DNA of 64,000 nucleotides, from contig CM073322.1 of assembly GCA_037043015.1 (NCBI GenBank), positions 10,985,601-11,049,600 on the forward strand, given 5' to 3'. Made by a program: the position numbers and the translations under genes. The notes below the pieces were generated by a model, which ran no database searches, was not told the origin of the DNA, and worked only from the letters and a program-made list of their open reading frames with translations. Source of the stretch: Bryum argenteum (Eukaryota; Streptophyta; Bryopsida; Bryales; Bryaceae). Below, piece after piece: positions 1 through 10,606 of this stretch (positions within the stretch are counted from its first letter, which is position 1; each line of letters starts with the position of its first letter).

Positions 1-188
1 AGCTCGAGTCGAGCTAAATGGGCTTGGCTCGAACGAGGCCGAGACCATTTAGCTCGATTCGAGCTAAATGGGCTTCGCTGGCATGGAGAACTATATGAAT
101 GAATCGAATTAATCGGGCTAAAGTGGCATCGAGCTAAATGGGCATCGAGCTAAATGGGCATCGAGCTAAATGGGCATCGAGCTAAATG
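1..188. repeat. Palindrome and 16-bp tandem array, cut by window edge
   Basis: Positions 1-21 are the right half of a palindrome cut by the window edge. Positions 45-71 hold a complete 27-bp copy: arm CCATTTAGCTCGA, one central base, then the reverse complement of the arm. At 125-188 the right arm alone is repeated four times at an exact 16-bp period (GGCATCGAGCTAAATG). The same palindrome recurs at 5559-6274 and once at 9335-9361, so this is probably part of a related element extending beyond the window. Confidence 0.9.
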
Positions 189-365
189 AGTGAAAGTTCA
201 AATGAGTGCATTCTAGCGAGAAAAACACAAATTCTCAAGCAATGAATGAAATTTGCGTGAAGCCACTACACTTCGAGCGGATTCGAAAACATTGTGCCCT
301 GCAACGTAGAAAACAAGCTCCTAAAGCACAATCTCAATGCAAAACCTAAAATTCAGAGGTAAGAA

Positions 366-780
366 CTTACATGATCAAGCAGGAAACGACGACGCCCAAT
401 AACTTCGTAGAAGAATGCTGAAATGCTGGAAGCTCAAACAAGGCCGAAGATGGAAGAGCAAGCGCAAGAAAGTATGACCGCAGGAGCTCGCACGATGAGG
501 AGCAAAACCTAAAACAAGAGCATAAAAAAGGGAGAAGGCAAAAGCAAATTGCGCGCGAGTAGCACAAATCGGCAGAGGCGGAAGAGCAGGGATGGCGGGA
601 GAGGCGCGAAGGAGGGCGAAGCGGCGCGTAGCACGGAGCAGGAGAGTGAGCAGAGCGGAGAAAAGAGCGAATCGCTGGAGCGCCGGAGAGGTTTCGGAGG
701 AGCTGCGGCGGTGCGACGAAGAGAGAGGGTCGAAAGTGGGGGGGCGGGGACCCTGTCGGCAGGGCGCTCCCGCCTGCACG
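366..780 (-). other. Possible 5' exon of a divergent copy of the palindrome element
   Basis: Read on the minus strand, this is a CT-rich, moderately GC-rich tract ending in a good splice-donor context (GTAAGT) near 372, then an AT-rich stretch leading into the palindromes at 1-188. This mirrors the plus-strand arrangement at 4858-5560: CT-rich tract, donor near 5287, then palindromes. An open frame of about 134 codons exists on the minus strand (375-779), but it is low complexity and resembles no family I know. I read it as leader or promoter sequence, not as a protein gene. Confidence 0.35.
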
Positions 781-870
781 GGCTGCCCCGCCGCCGTTTA
801 GCTGGCTGCCCGGCTGCCCGGGCTGCCCCGCCGCCGATTTGCTGGCTGCCCAGCTGCCCGGGCTGCCCGG
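781..870. repeat. GC-rich 40-bp tandem repeat (2.2 copies)
   Basis: Two 40-bp copies (781-820 and 821-860), each starting GGCTGCCCCGCCGCCG, are followed by a partial third. The unit itself contains repeated CTGCCCGG. It sits at the upstream edge of the putative divergent leader and contrasts sharply with the AT-rich DNA that follows. Confidence 0.85.
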
Positions 871-899
871 GTGGAAATTTCCAAAAAAAAATTTATTTT

Positions 900-3800
900 T
901 TATTTTTTTAAAAAACAGAAGTTTTATTATTTGGGGCGGAGATGTATTTCAAAAAAATAAATGGAATCAAAGGAATTTTTGTATGTGAAGTAGGTAATAA
1001 CGACTCTATAAATTTTAGAAATCACCAAAATAATTTCTAAGAAGTCGAAACTAATTTTCCCGATTTAGTTTAGATTACCTCTATGGACCTGAACTTTGAA
1101 TAAGATGTAGAAAATATATAGAAGATGAGAAAAAATATTTTTAAATTTTAGGTTAACTAATTATGACCCTAGAAATTAGATGGTGTTATTTAGAAATTTG
1201 TGAGAAAGACACATCTCTATGCTATGAGTTTCTTACAAAAGTTTTAACACATTGGCACTTTGAATAATAAGGTAAAAAATAAATAAAATGCAAAGGAAAA
1301 AAAAAGTTGTCCTGAGACTAGCTTATAATAACCTTATAAAAATTATAGTACCATAAAATAAATCATAGGAATAAAGTATCTACGTGTCATCATTTAAGTG
1401 GAACTTTCCAGAATTTGAATAAGCAGGTCAATAAGATAATGATGGAAAGAAGGTGATTTGAATACGTACAATAGCTTAATAGGACCATATGAATGTGGTG
1501 AAAGTGTGAAATATATCATAAGACAAATGAAACTATGTCTATAAATTTCATGAGGATTCAATAACCCAAAGATAATTTGAAGTACGAGACGAGTGCTAGT
1601 GTATGCGCAAAAAGTGAGGGAGAGTGGTTTTTATAACTTTAAATCATAATTCATGTCATATGATAATTAAAGACAAAATATTAGGATTTGCCAAGAAAGC
1701 AATGGAAGTATATTTTTTTTCCTTTTTTTTTCATTTACTTTAAAATTAAATATTTATTTTATTTGTTTTTGTTAATTTTATATGTTTTTGTTTTCACGCA
1801 TTGAATTAAAATAGTTCATTTCTATTGTTAAAGCTTAAATTAATACGTAAGTAATCAAAATAAAGTGAATAACGATATTTTTAAATCCTAGAGTAATTAT
1901 CTTATAAAATGTTAGTTAAATATGTTTAATTGGTAGGAAAGGAAATTAAAGTTAAGAAACATAGAATAATTCGTGAAATGTAAATAAATAAAATACCGAT
2001 TATATTTGTAGTGATCGAGTTAAAAATATTATATGCTTGGAAAAACTATGTGTAGAAAGAAAATGACGATTGAAGTAAGTAAAAACATTTAATATAGTGG
2101 CAAATAGAGAGTGTAAGATGGTTTTTATAACTTCATTGCTTTACTTGTTTCCCTGCGCAATTGCTTCCTCTATTGGATCAATATGTTTGTGTCAAAGTAG
2201 CGCAACCAATTACATTGCGAGAAGGAAATAATCAAGAATGCACCACTACTATGTGATGTGAGCAGCGCCGTCATTCTTAAATGTCTTCTCAAAGCTTCTT
2301 ATAGGGTCAATCTCATTTTAACGGAATGAGTCTCATTTTGATTGAAATTCTGATATGCATAGTCCATATCCTATACGTAAGTATTCTTTCTTAAGTAAAG
2401 ATAAAAGTGTTTAATTTCCCAATTGCATTCTAAAAGTAACTTCCTAAAAGTAACTAATTATGAAAGATTTCCAATTGACTTCCTTATAAATCATGAAGGT
2501 ATAATGTTCAGTGTTGGAAAATAACTTTTTATTTGTTCTTGCATAGGCAAACCTTAGTTTCTTAAGATAGTAAGATACAAGATCACAAAAAAGATATTTT
2601 TGGTTCTAAATAATTAATTTTCATTAGTAAAACGTTAAATGATTTGACCTACATTAAGTACATTTGTAGGCAATAAGCATACTGTTAGCACGGAATAAAA
2701 TAAAGTATATACGCATAATTAAAATTGCATTTAATTTATGTATGACGAATGCCCATGATTATTAATCTACATATCCTCGTTTAGTAGGGAAATATCCTAT
2801 TGGAAGAAAACATTATTAATATTCACATTCAACTATTAGCACTGATAGACATTTTATATTATTAAAAATTTAAAAATACAGTAGATTAGTCTATTGATAT
2901 AATAACTTTTATTTAAATATAAATTAATGTAGTAATATAGTGTATAATAGCATATTCAATAATACTGAATATACCTTATTATAATAAGAAATATATTTTC
3001 ATATAGTAGAATATGGTTGAACAAAACATATTAGTATATTAAACAGAAATTAATCTCAACTCCTTAATCTTTAATCAAAAATTATTACTTAAGTAAAGAA
3101 TATTTAAATAAAAAAGGTATGACGATTTCACATAAATATTGTGCTAGGGTAAACATGGCACATGTAAACAAATAACGAAATTTTAAATTTAATGCAGAAC
3201 CAACACATTTGATTCTCATAGCTTAATATACAAATCTCCTAAAAATGAATGTGCCATTTGCAACCATTTTACAATAGCAATTATCAGATTGATTCAATGA
3301 GCGCGAGGATTAGCTAAAGTAGCATGAGCGAGGAGTAGCAGCAGAAAACAACGGCGGAATAGCGAAAAGACATGTGCCCGGGGAAAGTGGAAGTGCGCCA
3401 CGAGATTGAATGCGTTGCGAGAGTTCTCTATTAGAGTATAGAATTTAGGCTAACGATTTTAGGAATTAAGGTTTTGGTTATTGAGTTAAATGTTTAGGTT
3501 TAAAGGTTGATCATTTTTGAACTTATAGAGTGAGGATTGAAAAGTAAACATAGAAGTTACTTATCGACTTATAAAAAAGCGTAAATGCGGATACATTATA
3601 AAATTTTGAAAATAACTTTAGAATAGTGTAATATATAAAACATCCTAGCATAAGAATTGAAGTAAAATGAATATTATTATGTTTGAATATCACACATAGA
3701 ATACTAAACTTCCAAAAAACATATAGTCACTCAATTTTAACAACACTGAATTTTAAATCAATAATATAATACTTTAAATATAGTATACTTTAAGTATTAT

Positions 3801-4857
3801 ACTTTAAGTAATATACTTTAAGTAATATACTTAAAATATCTTATTGGAAATAACACAGTTTAAGAAATACGTAATAAACTTATGATTTCTCAACTTATTC
3901 CCTGTCTAAATATTTAGATGATATTATATCACATAAATATCTTGAATATTATGTTTATAATGGCCATTTGTAGAATATCACATTCAACTTAATTGAATAT
4001 CATACGTGATACACCACACCTAATTGACTAGAAACTAATCTTATAGAATCACATTTAAATAATTTGAATATAATATTTACTATAAATCTGTTTCAACGTG
4101 TAAAGTATTTATCTTTTAATATTACATGTAATTTAGTAAATACAAATCTTACAATTATACTTCACAACACCTATCGATTTTAATCAATTAAGCATAAACG
4201 CTAGGCTTAAAGACTATAAAGTTGTAAAGAATCACCTTAAGATCATGATTATGAAAAAGCGAATCATGAAAAACTCTTTTTAATTTCACGTAATTGGCTT
4301 GCAATCATAATACATGCTCCATGCTTGGAGTTCCAATAAAATAAAAGAGTTGTTTTCACTTAAGTGCATTTCATTATTTCATACTTTTTTGCAAAGTTTA
4401 GAATAGAAACTAGACTTGATTTGGAGCAAAACCTAAGTGATATCATTCAAAACGGACCTCGGACGAAGAAGATATGGCTATTCAAAGTTATGCTTTCTAT
4501 TCAAAATGTCGTTTTTTGACATTCGGCGCATTAAGAGTTTAACATTCTAGTGCTCGATATGAGATTATTTTGTTCATTTGAGTTTGGGTTATCCATTGTC
4601 CTCCCGAATCCGGTTTTTATTATTACAATTATGTAATTTCTATTTTTAGAAGTATTACAAATTTCTGTGCGACTTAACTTCAAATGATTTCTTGGCCTAA
4701 GATGTCCTCGTTCCTCCCAAATTTCCGAAGATGTCCTCGTTCCTTGCGAAGTTCCCGTTCCTTGTGAAGTTCCCCGTTTCCCCCCAAGTTCCCATCCACG
4801 TCGCTTTTACTCTATACCGTTACTGGCCGTATTTGGCGCCCTTTCTATTTTGAGTTC
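900..4857. other. AT-rich stretch with no recognisable gene
   Basis: Almost 4 kb of AT-rich sequence with frequent stops in all frames. I see no protein or RNA gene. A short tandem of the unit ATACTTTAAGTA lies at about 3784-3830. At 4700-4790 there is a small tandem repeat containing GATGTCCTCGTTCC. The stretch separates the two divergent palindrome-bearing elements. Confidence 0.7.
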
Positions 4858-5150
4858 GTGATCTTGTTTGGCGCCATTTCTCTTCCCGCTTGCTCTAGCT
4901 CTCTCCTCATTGGCGCACTATGCGCTTTCGGCTCCTCTCTTGCTTCGCTCCCGCTCTTTTCCGCTCCTTTGCTCTTTCCGCTCCTTCGCTCCTGCTGCGC
5001 TCCTGTGCTCTTTCCGCTCCTCTCCGGCTCCGCTCCTGTGCTCTTTCCGCTCCTCTGCGGCGTCGCTCCTGTTGCCCTTCGCCTCACCTCCGCACCTTCG
5101 CATCTTTGCACTTCGTCTCTGTACACTACGTTTAGCCTAAACTACCTATT
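4858..5150 (+). repeat. CT-rich tandem repeat in the presumed promoter or leader
   Basis: The plus strand is a run of C and T blocks built from variants of GCTCCTGTGCTCTTTCCGCT. One unit at 4999-5023 is repeated at 5032-5056 (33-bp period), with looser copies upstream. It lies just before the likely transcribed leader of the DUF7869-type gene. CT-rich leaders are common near plant transcription starts, so a promoter or 5' UTR role is plausible but not shown. Open frames here are low-complexity shadows. Confidence 0.6.
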
Positions 5151-5558
5151 ACCATTAGTGCTTCCGGTTTTGCAAATCTTGTTTAGGGTTTAAGACTCTC
5201 AGAAGCTCTGGAGTTGATGCGCGTGGTGCTTTTGAGGATGCCCGAGGCCTTCGTTGAAATACCGCAGCTGTCAAGCACGGCGTGAGGGTAAGTTCGATCT
5301 AAATCCTCAATGTCAATGTATAAGAAAAGATTGTTGTTAATTGGTCATATCTTGCGTTCATCGTGGTGCATTCCTGATAACAATGTGGATATCGTCGGTT
5401 TAGTTGTGCACGGAAATCGAGGCAAAGATACTGTTTTACTTCTGCACAGTTCCCAAGAACGATTTATAGTATTTGCTGTGCACGAATATCGAGGCAGTTT
5501 CATATAACATATGCATGATATGCTCCTGAAGTCCTGTAATGAAGGACTCACTCGAAGA

Positions 5559-6274
5559 CCATTTAGCTCGAGTCGAGCTAAATGGGCTTGATCTGCTACA
5601 GGGCAGTACGCCCATTTAGCTCGAGTCGAGCTAAATGGGCTTGCATTGTATCAGAGCAGTTCAAGCCCATTTAGCTCGAGTCGAGCTAAATGGGCGTACA
5701 GTTTTAACTCAGTGCAAGCCCATTTAGCTCGACTCGAGCTAAATGGGCTTAACCTACATCGGAGTGGTATGCCCATTTAGCTCGACTCGAGCTAAATGGT
5801 CATCCGGTTTTAACTGCGTCGTGGTGAGCGTTGAACAGTTATCTTGAAGACCATTTAGCTCGAGTCGAGCTAAATAGTCATTTAGATAACTGTTCATCAC
5901 GCTTACCGCGAAGCTGTTGATCCTGGATGACTATTTAGCTCGACTCGAGCTAAATGGTCTTCCTCTTCGACATGCTTCGGGGTAAACAAAATGTATTTAG
6001 ATCGTCAAGAACATTTAGCTCGAGCCGTGCTAAATGGTCATCCTGGTTTGACTGCTTCGCGGTGAATGGTGAACAATTATCTCGAAGACCATTTAGCTCG
6101 AGTCGAGCTAAATGTTCATTCAGAAAACTGTTCATCACGCTTACCTCGAAGGCGTTAACGCGTGATGACCATTTAGCTCGATTCGAGCTAAATGGTCGAC
6201 AGTATACACTTGCATCGTGACTGAGTGGTGACTTCTGATCTTGAAGTCCATTCAGCTCGAGTCTAGCTTAATGG
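5559..6274. repeat. Regular array of eleven 27-bp palindromes
   Basis: Copies start at 5559, 5612, 5667, 5720, 5773, 5851, 5931, 6011, 6089, 6169 and 6248. Each is the arm CCATTTAGCTCGA, a centre base, and the mirrored arm; the later copies carry mismatches. The first five are spaced 53-55 bp, the rest 78-80 bp. Spacers are themselves repeated: about 26 bp in the first block and about 52 bp in the second. In the second block spacers 5878-5930 and 6116-6168 are inverted relative to 5800-5850 and 6038-6088. The array lies inside the inferred first intron of the downstream gene. Confidence 0.95.
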
Positions 6275-6374
6275 TCATATATTCATAATGGTAGTAAGCA
6301 TTTCTGACTGCACATAGATTTAGCTACCAGTGGTTTCTCATGATTGTTTATTTATTGCTGGCATTCAGGTTATC

Positions 6375-9308
6375 ATGGAATTGAGTGAGTCCGATGGCGA
6401 GGATGATTTGCGGCGTCTTTTTTCGGAGGTACTGGACTTACTTATTTTGCATAATACATCCTTGTTCTGAGTTTATCCATTCGTACTAATTCGTCTATGT
6501 TTGTGGTCTTGTAGGACTTGGATGGTCCTTCTGAGCTTGTTCTTCCGGACCATTTAAAAGATTGCCCCGGACTACCCAGAAGTAAATGGGTTACGAAATT
6601 TGTGACACTTCTCAACGATGGTGGCGACGTTGTGGGTGAAGGCATTTGTCAGACTCTGGACGCTGAAAGAATGCTTGAGAATAATGACGAGCCCTTATGT
6701 GAAGATCAAGTAGTTGTGCAGATCGTGAAGTGTTTGAATTTCGAGTTCATACCTGCTGAGACCATTTATGGAACTAGGAACTGGAAGCTCAGCCATGCTA
6801 TGCATGAGGGTTGGTCACTACTTGATCATTTACGAGTTGATCGGTTTAACCCATTTGTTTATGCCCGATCATCCAAAGAAGAAGGGTGCGACCGTATGAT
6901 TTGGGAGAACGGAACCAACGGGTTGTGAGGACCAAGAGGAGGAGGAACTCTTGACGTTAGATTCATCAACTTGGTTGCAAGCAAGATTTGCTTTGGCAAG
7001 AAATCATTGCCAACCTTTCCTCGTGAGAAAATTATGGCTCTCCGAAAGCGGATGTACGAGGCGTCGGGTTTTAAATTTAAATCACATTTCAAGATCGATG
7101 TTCATAATCGTTTTCATCGTGCACCGGACGGCAAGATGATGGTGACCACTGAAGGCATTGATGTTTGCGCGCGTGCATGGCAACATATTAGTGGAGTTCC
7201 GATTTCCACATTTTACAGGCGGAAGGCAGAAGCTGCAGCTGGACTACGTGCTCGGCACCATGGGAATGTTGGTCAGAAGAAACCTCGATTGCACGTGAAG
7301 CAAGCTGTTGCTACTCTCAAGACATTCATTGACAATGCTGCTGATCATATGCCCCACCGGTCGAAGATGTTGACATCTGGTGAGAAGGTTGTCTCGCGGT
7401 CCTTGCCATCGTCCTTTAGATGGAAGGATGCCATACCAGGCATCAATGACATCAATGAGAGGTTGGGCTTGAAGTCTATTTCTCAGAGCACACCGAGCAG
7501 GATTAGGAGGTCAAAATTTTCTTGAGTATTCAAAGAAGGCGCCTGGGGACAACTTTGCTCGTTGCTCAACTTGTGACAGGATGGAGACAATGATCAAGTC
7601 TATGGTACCTGATTCATGTGAAGAGAATATGTGGATCAAGAAGCTAGAGGAGCATTTGCATCATCAAGAAACGCATCGTGAGTATTATTATTCAAGTCGT
7701 TCTCTTTCTATTCAGCGGCCGAGAGATGTCCTCTCAGTATAATACATGACAAAATGGATCATGCGAAGACTGCCTGCCTGTATTTTCACATAAAACGAAG
7801 GCAAATGATGCATTAATGAAGCTTCCAATTGCTGTGACTGGCATGATTGCTCACGGGCATAGCGATGTCCGATATGCTCATTATGGGCTCGATATTTATC
7901 CAAGTGATTGCAATCACACTGTTGGATCAATATTAAAGCTTTTACGAGATCTAGAAGGTGTTCCGATCTCGTATTCGAAGTCATTATTCGCAAATTCGGG
8001 GTCGCTGCCTTTATTTGAAGCTGTACTGTTCGGAAAAGAAGGGTGTTTAAACTCTCTTCTACCTGAAAGTGAAGTTTGTGGGGTGGCGGAGCCTCTACCT
8101 CCTGTCCTGCATGTGCAACTCGACAACGCAGCTTCTGATAACAAGAATAGATTTATGTTTTGCTTTTGGTCTCTTCTGGTACACATGGGTGTGTTCCGTG
8201 AAGTATACGTTAATTTCTTGTTAGTTGGACATACCCACGAAGACATTGACGCCCTCTTTGGACGTTGGAGCATGACTCTCAAAGAGAACGACTTTCTCAC
8301 ACTTCCTCAGTTGATGAAGTCATTTATGGACGCGGAGGCTTTGCCCGTCATTCCTCATTTGATAGAGGAAATACCTGACTTTAAGGGTTATATCAAAGAC
8401 TACATTGGTTCCAGAGATGAAATTTTAGTTGGGCATTCGGAGGGTCAGCAGTTCAAGTTTTACAAGCATGACAATGGATGGCCCATGATGCAGTATAAGA
8501 TGTTATGCACAGACAAGGAGTGGTTACCTTCTACTGATGGAGGTATAAAATTGTGGAAAGAGGACCAAGACGGAAACCAATGTTACCTACAAAGTGACAT
8601 GAAACCTTTGTCGCCTATTCCTATGAAGAACCGTGATGACATTGTAAAAGGCATTGGAGGGTTTATTAAGATGTGGGAGACTTCAAGTACGGAGGACATA
8701 TCGGGAGAATTTGGTCGGCGTCATGAATTTGTTATTCGCTATTGGCGAGCTGTGTCGGGCGTTAGTTGAGCCTATAGAAGTGTCCTCATTTTTGAAGAAC
8801 GGTTGTTGGCCTTTAACTCGAGTACCTGCGACACGAGAATTCTTAAATACTTGTGAATCGAGAAGAATATGGGCGTGATCCGCACTTTATCGGACGGTTG
8901 TGTGATAGACCAAGGAGTCCTTTCGGGTTGGTCGAGATGTTTTTGCTGGATACTTTGTAGCTCTACGGCCAGCTGATGGGGATGCTCGTCCTTTCTGGAT
9001 TGCTAGGGCCCTGACTGATTTCGATGTTGATCACAACTATCCAGGCTGTATTCAAATGCAATATTTTCAACCTGCATCGAGAAATAGTGTTGTTCGTGAA
9101 ACCTATCTTTGGTTGGGATACGAAGAAGACATTCAAATGGAAAGTTGAAGACACTCACATTCCGGAATGGCTTCATGCTGATGCAATTTTTACGTCATGG
9201 AAATCAAGTGCAAAACTGGGCTCTCGGCGTCCTATTATTTCTTTATCGGAGCGTCAAATCGACATCATCAAACAAAGTATTGAGCGGTTCGACGTTGGAG
9301 AGGAGTAG
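6375..9308 (+). pseudogene. DUF7869-type transposon-associated protein, degraded
   Basis: An exon follows the acceptor at 6369 and begins with ATG at 6375. A donor at 6429 and an acceptor at 6514 lead in phase into a second exon. The readable product has an N-terminal segment, a C-A-W-x-HISG-type block (about 7160-7200), a CSTC motif (about 7566) and the most diagnostic core at 8110-8260: LDNAASDNKNRF followed by VGHTHEDIDALFGR, as in DUF7869-type proteins. The C-terminus has an FW(I)A-type segment (about 8950-9060). Lesions: an in-frame TGA at 6926-6928 and frame changes near 7505, 7740-7790, 8765, 8870 and 9110. The acidic LDN/GHTHED pattern suggests a nuclease or transposase fold, which I infer. 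Introns cannot easily explain the lesions because the homologous text continues across them. Confidence 0.75.
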
Positions 9309-9334
9309 CCTGACATCCCTCTATTTGGGCATGC

Positions 9335-9361
9335 CCATTTAGCTCTAGTCGAGCTAAATGA
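9335..9361. repeat. Single palindrome in the 3' flank
   Basis: A near-perfect copy of the 27-bp palindrome lies 27 bp downstream of the last stop of the DUF7869-type gene. It differs from the consensus at a central base and at the end. It places the same motif on both sides of the coding region. Confidence 0.85.
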
Positions 9362-9628
9362 CCTCGAAGCAATTTGAGTCACAATTTATCGTGTGACTTT
9401 TTGTCAATACATTCATCTTTGAAATGGTCGTTCTAGAAGTCCTACCATTCGTAGTTAAGTATTGGGACGGTTTTTATGCCTTAAAGTTAACAATGGAAGT
9501 GTTTGTACATTTCCGGACTTGGTCGTCGATTCCCAGTTTAATTGACTTTATCGTTTTATTGTGCTCTTTTAGCAAACTGCTGTCAGGCTGCATTTTCTCT
9601 TGCTATTTTCATCATCTTTTGTATTCAG

Positions 9629-9703
9629 TTTAGCTCTACTACATGCGCGTTTAGCTCTACATCACGCGCGTTTTGCTCTAAAACATGCACGTTTAGCTCG
9701 ATA
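9629..9703. repeat. 21-bp tandem repeat sharing the palindrome core
   Basis: About 3.5 copies at an exact 21-bp period start at 9629, 9650, 9671 and 9692. Each begins TTTAGCTC or a variant, and the first three end in a GCGCG/GCACG block. TTTAGCTC is also the arm core of the palindromes, so this looks like the 3' end of the same element. Confidence 0.8.
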
Positions 9704-9710
9704 TATATGT

Positions 9711-10487
9711 TGGAATTTAGGTCGATTGGTTTTTGAGAGTTTGGATATTCCCATTATAACGAATTACGTGTTTACAGTTCGACACACGAATAGGAGCTTT
9801 TGGGAATGGATTTCGGTGCATGTCCAGCACGATTTTTGGAGGTGCTTGAGTTGAGGTGTACGTTAGCGTGCATTGTGTGTCCTCATGTCACAAGAGTGAC
9901 GCCACTCTGACAAGTTCAGTCAAGAGTGCATGCATACTTTTCAGTTTGAGTGACCAGATTGTACAACATCTTTCAATTTTCATGGATTTTTTCTCACAAT
10001 ACTATTTGTTTGGTATTTGCCTTCATGACTGTCCAGTTGAAAATTCAACTGTTGTTACACAACTGTGCAATCTATCTTATACCCACGGGAGTAGGTGCCA
10101 CTACCTTAGGCTTTCAACTGTTGCATCAATATTGGCGGTGTATGTGTTATTATGAAATAGACTCCAATAATATAGAAGGCACGATATCATAGAATACGTT
10201 GCATTGATATGGGCGGCATGATGTTATAGATATCATAGAAGATGTAGGAATATAGGAGGTGTTATATCAAAGAGAGGATGATGTGATTACAGCTAGTGGG
10301 CTACATGACGTGACATTACAGAGTACAAGTGATGTGATGTTATGAAGGTTAGAATTACGTGATATCATGATGATTATGTATAGAATTCTATGTTCTTGAA
10401 TACAGAGAGGTCATAGTCTTACATACTAGGTCCAAGTGATACATATATTGTTTTGCAAGTGAGAACTACAGAACGGATGAATCATGG
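9711..10487. other. Intergenic, nothing recognised
   Basis: No gene seen. From about 10150 to 10370 the sequence is a loose succession of short phrases such as GATATCATAGA and GATGTGATGTTA, which looks like decayed low-order repetition. Confidence 0.5.
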
Positions 10488-10606
10488 GTCTCCACAAGCG
10501 CCTCCAATGCAAACTGGGCTTCTTACAGCGGCGACGTTTCCTTTCTCCTCGTCGTCGTATTCTCTCGTAAAGATTCACATATATTGCAAATTCTTGGACG
10601 GATCCA
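10488..10606 (-). pseudogene. RGLG-like exon fragment
   Basis: The plus-strand text here lines up with the antisense of the RGLG gene at about 14905-15010. The shared block CCAATGCAAACTGGGC is flanked by similar but diverged sequence on both sides. On the minus strand it corresponds to the segment after the vWA domain that reads [10 protein letters not shown] in the intact gene. The reading frame is lost in this copy. No further exons are visible, so it is a relic of a partial duplication about 4.4 kb from the intact gene. Confidence 0.55.

Larger units (their letters stand above)
5150..9710 (+). mobile_element. Degraded transposon-like element with palindromic intron array
   Basis: This proposed unit comprises a leader exon ending at a donor near 5287 (GGTAAGTTCG), an intron of about 1.08 kb filled with 27-bp palindromes, a two-exon coding region (6375-9308) broken by stops and frameshifts, one more palindrome 27 bp after the stop, and a 21-bp tandem repeat sharing the core TTTAGCTC at 9629-9703. 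No clear terminal inverted repeats or target-site duplication were found, so the boundaries are approximate. The element class is undetermined. The palindromes may be transposase-binding or termination sites, but this is inference. Confidence 0.5.

Noticed and set aside
375..779. 134-codon minus-strand ORF as a gene
   Set aside because: Low-complexity Ala/Leu/Ser/Arg translation of a CT-rich tract with no homology signature. Better read as a leader.
4845..5193. Overlapping ORFs in the CT-rich tract
   Set aside because: Open in several frames on both strands because of a biased tandem repeat. No protein family features.
5954..6220. ORF with repeated FSSSRAK text
   Set aside because: It is the translation of the palindromes themselves, inside an inferred intron.
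5559..6274. CRISPR array
   Set aside because: Repeats are perfect palindromes, spacers are related to each other and partly inverted, and the context is an intron-bearing plant genome without cas genes.
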